From Paenibacillus xylanilyticus (GTDB lineage Bacteria > Bacillota > Bacilli > Paenibacillales > Paenibacillaceae): a stretch of DNA of 64,000 nucleotides. The stretch is taken from NCBI RefSeq assembly GCF_009664365.1, contig NZ_CP044310.1, positions 6,077,501 to 6,141,500 of the forward strand, read 5' to 3'. Positions 15,534-23,943 of the stretch are shown here, one piece after another (within the stretch, counting starts at the first letter, position 1; every line of letters starts with the position of its first letter). The notes beneath the pieces were generated by a model. The model saw nothing but the letters and a program-made list of their open reading frames with translations. It ran no database searches and had not been told where the DNA came from. The translations under genes were made by a program, and so were the position numbers.

Positions 15534-16157
15534 ATGACTAAAAAGACTACACCTTCCCGGTCACCCGGAAGACCCAAAGCAGGTACCGATCAGACATCAG
15601 TCCAGTCGAAGATACTCATGACTGCTTCGCAGTTATTTATGGAATATGGTTATGAACCCGTCTCTCTTCAGCAGATTGCCACACTATGCCATGTGACCAA
15701 GGCGTCCATCTATTATCACTTTTCCAGCAAACCGGAACTCTTCACTGTTGCCATAACGCGTATGATGGCCATGGGCCAGCAGCAGACGGCACTTCGTTTG
15801 GAAGAACCCGGCTCATTGCAGCAGCGGCTGGAGAGTGTTGCTGCAGCCAAAATGCAGCAGTCCCATGTGGACACGGAAACCATGATGCGTGAAGCCGAGA
15901 CCTATCTCAATGCTGACCAGCTTGCGCAGATCCGTGAAGCCGAGACGCAGATCTTCAATGTTCTCGCCACACATTTCAAACGGGAGATGGACAGCGGTTA
16001 TTTGCGCTCTGCGAGCCCTATGCTGCTCGCCCAAGCATTCACCTCCCTGCTCATGCTCGCGAACCGGGAGGATGTGCGCAGCATGCATGCAAGCATTGAG
16101 GACTTGGCTCATGAGCTGGTTTCCTTATTCCTGGACGGAGCTGTTCAGCGAAAGTAA
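15534..16157 (+). CDS. TetR/AcrR-family transcriptional regulator
   Basis: A 207-residue protein. The helix-turn-helix is at about residues 44-64 (VSLQQIATLCHVTKASIYYH), followed by the typical FSSKPELF. The C-terminal ligand domain is helical and not diagnostic. It is transcribed divergently from the MMPL exporter and probably represses it, with release by an exported compound; this is inference from position. The N-terminus carries an extra basic arm (TKKTTPSRSPGRPK) like that of several DNA-binding TetR members. Confidence 0.9.
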   Translation: MTKKTTPSRSPGRPKAGTDQTSVQSKILMTASQLFMEYGYEPVSLQQIATLCHVTKASIYYHFSSKPELFTVAITRMMAMGQQQTALRLEEPGSLQQRLESVAAAKMQQSHVDTETMMREAETYLNADQLAQIREAETQIFNVLATHFKREMDSGYLRSASPMLLAQAFTSLLMLANREDVRSMHASIEDLAHELVSLFLDGAVQRK

Positions 16158-16266
16158 CGTTTACTTTATTGAGATATACTCATGTCAGAATGCAATCGTT
16201 TATACAGTGGCATTGATATGGATAGACCATTGCCCAAGCGTTATGACTTTCTAGGAGGTATCACGA

Positions 16267-16408
16267 ATGTCCCAACCAACATCATCCCCACGTGTTCCCC
16301 GTCAACCACCAATATCATGATGCCATTCTCATGAGTATGTTGGAGCATGAATTCCGTGAACGGCATGTCCCAGGTCAGAAGACAGGCCCTGCGCGGCAAG
16401 GTAATTGA
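16267..16408 (+). pseudogene. Possible frameshifted small gene
   Basis: A perfect AGGAGGT lies seven bases before an ATG at 16267, but the frame stops after 17 codons (TGA 16318-16320). Skipping one base in the CCCC run near codon 12 joins it to an open frame ending at 16406-16408, giving a 46-residue product with the sequence YHDAILMSMLEHEFRERHVPG. I do not recognise the product. It may be a broken gene, a short peptide gene, or chance. The remainder of 16158-16431 shows nothing. Confidence 0.3.
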
Positions 16409-16411
16409 TAT

Positions 16412-16450
16412 AAAAAGAACCGGAGAAGTGCTTAGTACACATCCCCGGTC
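16412..16450 (-). terminator. Probable terminator overlapping the lipid kinase stop codon
   Basis: On the minus strand ACCGG...GTG and CAC...CCGGT pair imperfectly and are followed by a short T-run. The stem overlaps the last codons of the gene. Confidence 0.5.
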
Positions 16451-17328
16451 AAAAAAGTCAGATGACCCGCCAGCACCGACAGCTCGGCGGGTGTCTTCAT
16501 GTACAATTCGCCATCCGTATCAACGGGCATGGGAGCATCCGTCTCCAGCAGCAGGGTTGACGCCTTGAAGTAACTGATACTTTCATTCTGTGGCTGCCAC
16601 TCTCCCTCCGGTTTGTGCGACAGGATCTCTCGCAGCAGCGGAATGCCCGTCTCATGAATAATGAGGATATCCAGTTCACCATCCTGCAGCGCATCTGGAG
16701 CAAATGGAAGTGAATTCGTTCCAAGAAACCGTCCGTTCGCCGCGTAGATCATGACGGCTTCCCCTTCCATCGTTTTGCCGTCCGCCTCCATCCGGTAATG
16801 AAAAGGCTCGGTGTTACTAATGGTCTGCAGTGTGCTGATGAAGTAGCTCAGCTTACCCAGCGCACCCTTCAGGTTGGAGTTAATATTCTGCGATGTATCA
16901 CTGATTAATCCAATGCCAAAAAAGTTCGTAAACACCCGATCATTGGCCTGCCCAATATCAATCGAAACTGCATGACCCTCAAGCAGCTGACGTGCCGCGA
17001 CCTCCACATCCGGTGACAATCCGAGAGAACGTGCAAAATCATTACAGGTCCCTCCAGGCAAAATCCCAATCAGCGGCGGTTTCTGCAGACGGGCCAGTCC
17101 ATTCACGCATTCATGCACCGTACCGTCCCCACCCAAAATAAAAACGACATCGAACTCTTGCCCGCGATCCCGGCACAAGGCTTCCCCCTCTCCAGGTTCG
17201 TCGGTGCGTACAACAACAAGCTCACGAACAGCAGGCGCAAGTACTCCGGCTGCAGTACCTACTGCATCCGCACGATTCGCTTTTCCGGCATGATTGTGAT
17301 GAATTAACAGTGCTTTGTTAAATGCCAT
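16432..17328 (-). CDS. YegS/DgkB-type lipid kinase
   Basis: A 298-residue diacylglycerol kinase catalytic-domain protein. The nucleotide motif ILGGDGTVHECVNG is at about residues 64-77 and LPGGTCNDFARSLGL at about 94-108. The C-terminal beta-sandwich half is visible from about residue 150 (GIGLISDTSQN, ANGRFLGTNSLPFAPDA, DGELDILII). These enzymes phosphorylate diacylglycerol or related lipids on the cytoplasmic face. The ATG has GGAGGA seven bases upstream. No partner gene is adjacent. The exact lipid substrate cannot be told from sequence. Confidence 0.9.
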   Translation of the reverse strand: MAFNKALLIHHNHAGKANRADAVGTAAGVLAPAVRELVVVRTDEPGEGEALCRDRGQEFDVVFILGGDGTVHECVNGLARLQKPPLIGILPGGTCNDFARSLGLSPDVEVAARQLLEGHAVSIDIGQANDRVFTNFFGIGLISDTSQNINSNLKGALGKLSYFISTLQTISNTEPFHYRMEADGKTMEGEAVMIYAANGRFLGTNSLPFAPDALQDGELDILIIHETGIPLLREILSHKPEGEWQPQNESISYFKASTLLLETDAPMPVDTDGELYMKTPAELSVLAGHLTFLTGDVY

Positions 17329-17423
17329 CGCTCTCTTCCTCCATTCTAATGCTTGTTTACCCTTTAGCTGTCAAGGTTGAAGCAGTAGCGAAAGAGCCTA
17401 TACTTTTACTGTTAGCTCAGACG

Positions 17424-18725
17424 TCAGTGGGAAACGACCTGTTCAGGCCGCTGGATGGCTCCAGCGAAAACCCATGCTCCAGTTGAATCATCCACCACAG
17501 CAACCATAAATGGACGATTAACCTCCATCTGGACACGATCCGTAGGTGGGGCACTCCCTGCTCTCATATCCAAGAGTGTAGAAGCGGCCGCTACGGTTCC
17601 TTGCTCACTCACTTCCATCACAGCTCGGTGGATGATTTGGCCAATATAGGCCTGCCAGTCCGGTCCACGCAGGATTATGTTTGTAAAATCAGCTGTATAC
17701 GGATCAAAAACCTTCTCTATACCAAGCTGCTGCATGGCTTCTTTTAAATGAACGCCATACTCGGCTCGAAAGCGGGGCAACGACAAGTCTACCAACCTGA
17801 AGTCAGATGGTTCATTCAGCTTTTGGGGATGATCCTCCACCTGCAGCTGGATTTCTTCCAACGTATGACCCTCCCGGGGCAATACAACCAGCATATACAT
17901 TTGTTCATCCCCATAGGGAAGCCGAATAGCCTGCCAATCCTCATTCTCCGTGTAATGAAACTGCTTCGATTGATACATCATCGGCACAGACATCGTGCTT
18001 CCATTTGCGAGCCGGAAATCGCCATCTTTTGTATACTCAGGTTGAAATTCATTCGTCCAGTTGCCGTCAAATGCTATGGCATTCACCAAAATCATGAGCG
18101 TTTCCGCTGCAGGTGATTCCTGCATCAATTGTTGGATCCTGCTACGAGTATGCTCTTCCACCCAACGATTAATTTCATCTTTGGCTTGTTCGGGTTGTAC
18201 ATGCAATGGCCTGATTTCGGCTTCAAATGTTTGCTGTAATTTAGCCTTATACTCATCTTCTACTGTGACTCCGTTCTTAATCCACACTGCATTGGCAATT
18301 TCAATCTCTATTTCAGAGCCAGGATGCGTTAGTAATTGATACAATGCTGCTTGCGTAGTGTTTAATTGCCCATCATCCCGTCCTGACCAACCCATCGCTT
18401 CTGCCATTTCCCGCCTTGTTTCTCCCTCACTGCCAAGGTATGCCATGCCCATCCCCACTGAGATACTATATGGAGAGATCAGCAGATTCTTCCCGCTCGA
18501 TGCCTCCTGTGCTCCAAGCTCTCTGATCAGCTGCAGCCCCAATCGGTTCATCGCCTCAATCTGTTTCGGCTCGATTTTCTTCAGAAGTGCATTCCGTTCA
18601 TCAGCGGATAATACCTGATTCGAACTGGGTTCCATCTGGTTCTTCCCCTCCTGTTCTGAACAGCTTGTAATGAACAGCCAACATACACAACATAATAACA
18701 GGTGTACAGATAACCGTGTATGCAT
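17424..18725 (-). CDS. Serpin (serine protease inhibitor) lipoprotein
   Basis: About 433 residues. The signal peptide ends in a lipobox (FITSC) near residue 24, so the protein should be tethered outside the cell. The serpin fold is clear: SPYSISVGMGMAYLGSEGETRREM, LVNAIAFDGNWTNEF, LPRFRAEYGVHLKEAMQQLG and the C-terminal NRPFMVAVVDDSTGAWVFAG. The hinge before the reactive loop is EVSEQGTVAAAST, with the small residues an inhibitory serpin needs to insert its loop. The P1 residue cannot be fixed without alignment; the loop continues LLDMRAGSAPPTDR, so Met or Arg is possible. The start at 18725 has GAGGGG six bases upstream; ATG 18731 would abut it. Confidence 0.9.
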   Translation of the reverse strand: MHTRLSVHLLLCCVCWLFITSCSEQEGKNQMEPSSNQVLSADERNALLKKIEPKQIEAMNRLGLQLIRELGAQEASSGKNLLISPYSISVGMGMAYLGSEGETRREMAEAMGWSGRDDGQLNTTQAALYQLLTHPGSEIEIEIANAVWIKNGVTVEDEYKAKLQQTFEAEIRPLHVQPEQAKDEINRWVEEHTRSRIQQLMQESPAAETLMILVNAIAFDGNWTNEFQPEYTKDGDFRLANGSTMSVPMMYQSKQFHYTENEDWQAIRLPYGDEQMYMLVVLPREGHTLEEIQLQVEDHPQKLNEPSDFRLVDLSLPRFRAEYGVHLKEAMQQLGIEKVFDPYTADFTNIILRGPDWQAYIGQIIHRAVMEVSEQGTVAAASTLLDMRAGSAPPTDRVQMEVNRPFMVAVVDDSTGAWVFAGAIQRPEQVVSH

Positions 18726-18913
18726 CGTCATCCCCTCACATCCGTAATAAATAGAAATCGTACATGGCTAATGAGTGTTTTCCTTTTTTTACTAAACGCA
18801 TGGTAGAGGGAAAAGGTTACTTCACACTCCATAATCACCCCCACGGGGGAAACGCCATTCAAAAGGAGCTAAATCGGTTATATCTATACCATATACGAAT
18901 GGAGGGATTTCCT

Positions 18914-19507
18914 ATGATTCCGGCAACGTTGGAACAATTGGAGCAAGTCCGCAAGGAATGCCGCACGATGGTCCGCAAGAGAGCAACCGCTTCTGCTGGT
19001 ACTACACTCGTCCCTTTACCCGGTACAGACGTGCTGGCTGATGTGGGGATGCTTATGCAGCTATTGCCTGCCATTAACAATAAATTCGGACTGTCGCAAA
19101 AACAGCTCGACGGCATGGACCCCGAGACCAAATCCATGATTTACGGATTCGTCATGTCTATCGGAAGCAAAGTCATCGGACGCATGGTAACGAAGGAACT
19201 TGTCGTTCAGGTACTGAAGCGGGTCGGCGTACGCGTAGCCACCAAATCCGTAGCCAAGTTCGTTCCACTTGCAGGCCAAGGTCTAGCCGCAGCTCTCAGC
19301 TTCACAGCCATGCGTTATGTGGGTAACAAACATGTCGATGACTGTTATGAGGTCGTGAAACGTATGCTTGAACAGCGTGAGCAAATTCCGGGCGAACCCG
19401 CCCCGTCAGCTCTTCAAGAAGCGAGCACGGATGCAAAGTCTGAAGAGAAGGCAGATACCCATGATGAAGCAGATCGTACAGCTGTGGTGGAATCCAAAGA
19501 CAAGTAG
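18914..19507 (+). CDS. DUF697-like helical protein
   Basis: About 197 residues. The central part has glycine-rich helices (GTTLVPLPGTDVLADVGMLMQLLPAINNKFG split as TTLVPLPGTDVLADVG and MLMQLLPAINNKFG; SIGSKVIGRMVTKELVVQVL; KFVPLAGQGLAAALSFTAMRYVG) that resemble DUF697/YcjF-type proteins, which are membrane-associated and of unclear role. The C-terminal 40 residues are acidic and polar (Glu/Asp/Lys rich) and look disordered. The ATG at 18914 follows GGAGGG by seven bases; the longer in-frame extension has none. It is monocistronic, divergent from the serpin. Confidence 0.55.
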   Translation: MIPATLEQLEQVRKECRTMVRKRATASAGTTLVPLPGTDVLADVGMLMQLLPAINNKFGLSQKQLDGMDPETKSMIYGFVMSIGSKVIGRMVTKELVVQVLKRVGVRVATKSVAKFVPLAGQGLAAALSFTAMRYVGNKHVDDCYEVVKRMLEQREQIPGEPAPSALQEASTDAKSEEKADTHDEADRTAVVESKDK

Positions 19508-19548
19508 TAATTCATTTTCAACCAGGCGGCAAAAGGTTACGACACAGC

Positions 19549-19587
19549 AAATAAGCCGGGCTCCCAACAGGGAGTCCGGCTTATTTC
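19549..19587. terminator. Bidirectional terminator
   Basis: AATAAGCCGG-CTCCC pairs with GGGAG-CCGGCTTATT. It serves the DUF697-like gene and the convergent ABC exporter operon. Confidence 0.85.
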
Positions 19588-19611
19588 TATAACATTGTAT
19601 GCATCGTTAAA

Positions 19612-21498
19612 TTAGATCGCCTGCGGCTGCTGTTCTGCAAACTGGCTGTTGTACAGATCCGCATAGAATCCTTGCTGTGCCATCAATTCATCATGGTTGC
19701 CCTGTTCAATCACATTGCCGTGATCCATGACAAGGATGAGATCCGCCCCGCGAATGGTAGACAAGCGGTGAGCAATGACAAAGCTCGTGCGATCCTTCAT
19801 CAGATCATTCATTGCTTTCTGAATAAATACCTCAGTCCGGGTATCCACGCTGCTCGTTGCTTCATCCAGAATAAGAATGGATGGATTCGCCAAGATGGCT
19901 CTTGCAATCGTCAGCAGCTGTTTCTGTCCCTGAGAGATATTGGATGCTTCTTCGTTCAGCACGGTATCATAGCCCTCCGGCAGCGTACGAATAAAGTGAT
20001 CGGCATGGGCTGCATCTGCCGCCTTAACCACTTCTGCTTCGGTTGCACCCTCACGACCATACGCGATGTTGTCCCGAATGGTTCCGTTAAACAGCCATGT
20101 ATCCTGAAGCACCATTCCGAACAGACTGCGCAGCTTGCCGCGTTCCATGTCCCGGATATCGACACCGTCGATCGTGATTTTTCCATCCTGAATTTCGTAG
20201 AAACGCATCAACAGGTTGATCAGTGTTGTCTTACCCGCGCCGGTTGGTCCTACAATGGCCACGGTCTGACCCGGCTTAACATCGATGTTCATATTTTTGA
20301 TAAGCAGTTCATCCGGTTTATATCCAAAATTAACGCCTTGGAACGCAACCGCTCCTTGAGGCTGCTGTAATTGTACTGGCTTGCTTGACTCTGGTACCTC
20401 TTCCTCTTCATCCAGCAGCTCGAACACCCGCTCTGCCGAAGCGATCGTGGACTGAATGATATTGGAGATGTTGGCAATCTGGTTAATCGGTTGTGTGAAT
20501 TGACGAGAGTACTGCGTGAACGCCAGAATATCCCCGATTGAGATGGCGCCGCGTGTAACAAAGATCCCGCCGACCACACAGATCAGAACATAACCCAGGT
20601 TACCGACAAAACTCATAAGCGGCATGATGATCCCTGAGATAAATTGAGCCTTCCAGCCCGATTCATACAGCTCTTCATTGACCTTCTCGAATTGCTGTAC
20701 CGATTGTTCTTCGCGTCCAAATGCTTTTACGACCTTGTGTCCAGTGTACATTTCCTCGACATGCCCGTTCAGCTCACCCAGTGATTTCTGCTGTCCCGCA
20801 AAATGTTTTTGTGAACGGGATGCCACCAGCATCACAACGATTACACTGAGTGGCAGCGTCAAAATGGTGATCAGTGTCATCCATGGACTAATCGTCAGCA
20901 TCATGATAATTACGCCGACAATGGTTACGACAGAAGTAATAAACTGGGCCAAACTCTGCTGAAGCGTATTACTGATGTTGTCCACATCATTGGTCGCCCG
21001 GCTGAGCGTCTCCCCGTGGGTACGGGAGTCAAAGTATTTCAGTGGCAGCCGGCCCACTTTGGCGCTGATCTGCTCACGCATGTCATAGACCACTCGCTGA
21101 GCAACCCCAGCCATCAGGTATTGTTGAATATACATAAATGCTGCACTGAACAGGTACAATCCCAAGAGCAGGTACAACACTTTCATTAATGCAGGAAAAT
21201 CAATACCTGCGCCCTGTATGCCCTGCAGAATGGCAATGGCGCCCTGGCTCAGTATATCGGTTCCTTCAGCCATAACCTTCGGACTGATAATGCTGAACAC
21301 GGTACTGAGGATTGCAGCTACCAATACACCGAGCAGACGATAACGGTGTGGCTGGAGATACTTGATCAGCCGCCGCAGGGTACCTTTGAAGTCCTTCGGC
21401 TTTTCACCCGGAGGACGCATGCCCATACCGCCACCAGGGTGACCTGGTCCGCCAGAGGGGCGAGGTGCTCTGCTTTTATGTTCGGTACGTTCACTCAT
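19612..21498 (-). CDS. Heterodimeric ABC exporter half, consensus ATP site (YfiC-like)
   Basis: A 628-residue half-transporter: a Pro/Gly-rich N-terminal tail, six transmembrane helices (about residues 55-340), and an ATPase domain. Walker A GPTGAGKTT and Walker B ILILDEATSSVD are intact, including the catalytic Glu. The signature is ISQGQ rather than LSGGQ. The start overlaps the end of the partner gene by four bases (ATGA), so translation is coupled. With the partner it forms a multidrug-type exporter like Bacillus YfiB/YfiC or BmrC/BmrD. Substrate unknown. Confidence 0.9.
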   Translation of the reverse strand: MSERTEHKSRAPRPSGGPGHPGGGMGMRPPGEKPKDFKGTLRRLIKYLQPHRYRLLGVLVAAILSTVFSIISPKVMAEGTDILSQGAIAILQGIQGAGIDFPALMKVLYLLLGLYLFSAAFMYIQQYLMAGVAQRVVYDMREQISAKVGRLPLKYFDSRTHGETLSRATNDVDNISNTLQQSLAQFITSVVTIVGVIIMMLTISPWMTLITILTLPLSVIVVMLVASRSQKHFAGQQKSLGELNGHVEEMYTGHKVVKAFGREEQSVQQFEKVNEELYESGWKAQFISGIIMPLMSFVGNLGYVLICVVGGIFVTRGAISIGDILAFTQYSRQFTQPINQIANISNIIQSTIASAERVFELLDEEEEVPESSKPVQLQQPQGAVAFQGVNFGYKPDELLIKNMNIDVKPGQTVAIVGPTGAGKTTLINLLMRFYEIQDGKITIDGVDIRDMERGKLRSLFGMVLQDTWLFNGTIRDNIAYGREGATEAEVVKAADAAHADHFIRTLPEGYDTVLNEEASNISQGQKQLLTIARAILANPSILILDEATSSVDTRTEVFIQKAMNDLMKDRTSFVIAHRLSTIRGADLILVMDHGNVIEQGNHDELMAQQGFYADLYNSQFAEQQPQAI

Positions 21499-23222
21499 GC
21501 GATCTCCTCCTCTGTCAGCTGAGATGATACAATCTCGCGGTACACTTCATTGTTCGCAAGCAGTTCCTTATGGGTACCGGAACCAACAATGCGTCCTTCA
21601 TCCATAACCAGGATGCGATCTGCATCCATAACTGTACTTACTCGCTGTGCAACAATCAGCACCGCCGCTTCGGTCGTTTCGGATTTCAGCGCAGCACGAA
21701 GTTTGGCATCGGTTTTGAAATCCAAAGCGGAGAAGCTGTCGTCGAAAATATACACTTCCGGGCGACGAACAAGTGCGCGTGCAATGGACAAACGCTGTTT
21801 CTGTCCACCAGAAACGTTATTACCACCTTGAGCAATAAGGCTGTCATACCCGTCCTTCATCTCGGAGATGAAGTTCTCTGCCTGAGCAGTACGGGCTGCA
21901 TGAACGATTTCCTCCATGGTGGCATCTTCTTTCCCGTGGCGGATATTCTCCGCAATCGTTCCCGTGAAGAGGACGGCCTTTTGTGGCACAAAGCCAATTT
22001 TCGCGCGTAAATCTTCCTGACTGATTTCACGTACATCCGTACCGTTCACCCGCACACTGCCTTCTGTTACATCATAGAAACGGGGAATAAGGCTGAGCAG
22101 CGTGGATTTCCCCGATCCTGTACCACCAATAATGGCTGTGGTCTCTCCCGGACGGGCCGTAAACGAAATACCCGACAATGCCGCATTCTCTGCTCCCGGA
22201 TAACGGAAGGTCACATTGTCGAATTCAATGGTGCCCTGCAGGGATTTCATGCCACGAGGCTGCTCTGGATCACTAAGGTCAGGCTGCATATCCAGCACTT
22301 CGTTGATCCGTTCTGCGGATGCAGAAGCTCTTGGAATCATGACAAAAATAATGGAAACCATAATCAGTGAGAACATGATCTGCATCGCGTACTGGATAAA
22401 CGCAATCAGGGAACCAATGTCCATGTTTCCACTGTCTATGCGCTGTCCTCCGAAGTATAGAATGGCGATCATGGAGAAGTTCATGACAAGCATCATAACA
22501 GGCATCAATGTCGCCATCAGAACGTTAACTTTAATCGAAGCATCTCTCAGATCCGTATTCGCTCCGTTAAAACGAACGTGTTCATGTTCTCCGCGGTTGA
22601 AGGAACGAACGACACGAATACCTGTTAATTGCTCACGCAGAACCAAATTCAGCCGGTCCAGCTTTTTTTGGATTTGTTTAAATAGCGGCAGACCCTTGGC
22701 CCCAATCAGTGCAATGGCACCCGCCAGTACAGGCAGCACGACCAGGAAGATCGTGGACAATTTTGCGTCCTGGGATACCGCCATGAAGATACCACCGATA
22801 CACATCATCGGAGCCATAATCATCATGCGCAGCATCATCGTTAATACGTTCTGAACCTGCGTAATGTCATTCGTCGTACGGGTGATCAGTGATGCGGTGC
22901 CTAGTTTATCAAATTCCTGCAGCGAGAAATTCTCCACGTGGCGGAAAACCCGGCTGCGCAGCTGCTTGGCAAACCCTCCTGCTGTACGGGAAGACAGGTA
23001 ACTGGCCAATACGGAACAGGCCGTACCCCCAATCGCAATGACCAGCATCCAGCCGCCGATTTGCCAGATGTACGGAACATCCCCTTTGACGATACCATCA
23101 TTAACGATATCGGCCATCAAGGTTGGCAGGTACAGCTCGGCGAGTGATTGCAGCAGTACCAGACCCAAAATGAAGATAATGGGGATTTGATAAGGCTTAA
23201 GCATGCGAAACAGTTTCATCAT
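21495..23222 (-). CDS. Heterodimeric ABC exporter half, degenerate ATP site (YfiB-like)
   Basis: A 575-residue half-transporter with six transmembrane helices in the first 320 residues and an ATPase domain with Walker A GGTGSGKST and signature VSGGQ. Walker B reads VYIFDDSFSALD: the catalytic Glu is replaced by Asp. This is the hallmark of one subunit in heterodimeric exporters, where only one of two ATP sites hydrolyses well. It overlaps the marR stop by four bases and the partner by four bases, so all three genes are co-translated. Confidence 0.92.
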   Translation of the reverse strand: MMKLFRMLKPYQIPIIFILGLVLLQSLAELYLPTLMADIVNDGIVKGDVPYIWQIGGWMLVIAIGGTACSVLASYLSSRTAGGFAKQLRSRVFRHVENFSLQEFDKLGTASLITRTTNDITQVQNVLTMMLRMMIMAPMMCIGGIFMAVSQDAKLSTIFLVVLPVLAGAIALIGAKGLPLFKQIQKKLDRLNLVLREQLTGIRVVRSFNRGEHEHVRFNGANTDLRDASIKVNVLMATLMPVMMLVMNFSMIAILYFGGQRIDSGNMDIGSLIAFIQYAMQIMFSLIMVSIIFVMIPRASASAERINEVLDMQPDLSDPEQPRGMKSLQGTIEFDNVTFRYPGAENAALSGISFTARPGETTAIIGGTGSGKSTLLSLIPRFYDVTEGSVRVNGTDVREISQEDLRAKIGFVPQKAVLFTGTIAENIRHGKEDATMEEIVHAARTAQAENFISEMKDGYDSLIAQGGNNVSGGQKQRLSIARALVRRPEVYIFDDSFSALDFKTDAKLRAALKSETTEAAVLIVAQRVSTVMDADRILVMDEGRIVGSGTHKELLANNEVYREIVSSQLTEEEIA

Positions 23223-23761
23223 GGCGTATCATCTCCTTCGGTTGAATGCTCCTTTTGTTGGGAAGCGAGCGAGTCAAAAAAGCTATATACTTTCGTCAGC
23301 AGCTCGGCTAACTGGGTACTGTCTTCCTCTCCCAGATGCTCAACCAATCTGTTGAATATCTGCATGCGCTCTTCATGAACAGCCCGAATAATATCACGGC
23401 CTGCTTCTGTAATCGTAATACGCACGGCACGGCGATCATCCGGGTCCATGGTTCGCTTGACCAGTCCCTCGTCCTCAAGACCACGAATGACTGGAGTAAT
23501 CGTCGGTGATTTTACTCGCAGCAGCGCACTGATCTCCGATACTTTCAATCCTGGATGATCTTCATTCAATTCGCTGTTGAAATCGGGGGGATTATCTCTC
23601 CAATCCAGACGCTCTCCCGGATGTGAACCGTGGAGCAAACAGGCCAATACCATAATTTCATTATGGTTACGCCCGTGGGGCTTATGCTGTCTCCATTTGC
23701 CTTTGTTAAACTGCATGATGGAATACAGCAGCTTCTGGGCCACTGGATCCAGACCTGTCAT
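23219..23761 (-). CDS. MarR-family regulator of the exporter operon
   Basis: A 180-residue winged-helix protein. The recognition helix region is LKVSEISALLRVKSPTITPVIRGLEDEGLVKR and the wing contains the family signature DPDDRRAVRITIT (residues about 95-145). It is first in the operon with the two exporter halves and likely controls its own unit. A long inverted repeat lies 62 bases upstream of the ATG over the promoter. An AAGGAGGA site precedes the start. Confidence 0.9.
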   Translation of the reverse strand: MTGLDPVAQKLLYSIMQFNKGKWRQHKPHGRNHNEIMVLACLLHGSHPGERLDWRDNPPDFNSELNEDHPGLKVSEISALLRVKSPTITPVIRGLEDEGLVKRTMDPDDRRAVRITITEAGRDIIRAVHEERMQIFNRLVEHLGEEDSTQLAELLTKVYSFFDSLASQQKEHSTEGDDTP

Positions 23762-23822
23762 ATGGCGTTCCTCCTTTTTACATTCTCAATGAATTCTCAA
23801 TTAACATAGGATCACTATTAAA

Positions 23823-23849
23823 TAGTATATCAATTAATTAGGTATACTA
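23823..23849. promoter_or_regulatory. Inverted repeat upstream of marR
   Basis: A 27-base region has perfect 7-base outer arms TAGTATA and TATACTA and partial inner symmetry. It contains TATACT and TTGATA elements usable as promoter boxes on the minus strand, which suits autoregulation by MarR. Confidence 0.55.
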
Positions 23850-23895
23850 ATTATATTTTCACCAGCGGCGGAAGTCAAACAGGTAAATGACACCA

Positions 23896-23924
23896 CAAAA
23901 AAACCGCGGCAGATCGCCACGGTT
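23896..23924 (-). terminator. Intrinsic terminator of uxaC
   Basis: On the minus strand AACCGTGGC pairs with GCCGCGGTT (one mismatch) and is followed by eight T. Confidence 0.85.
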
Positions 23925-23943
23925 TCGAAAAGTTCAATGTCAA

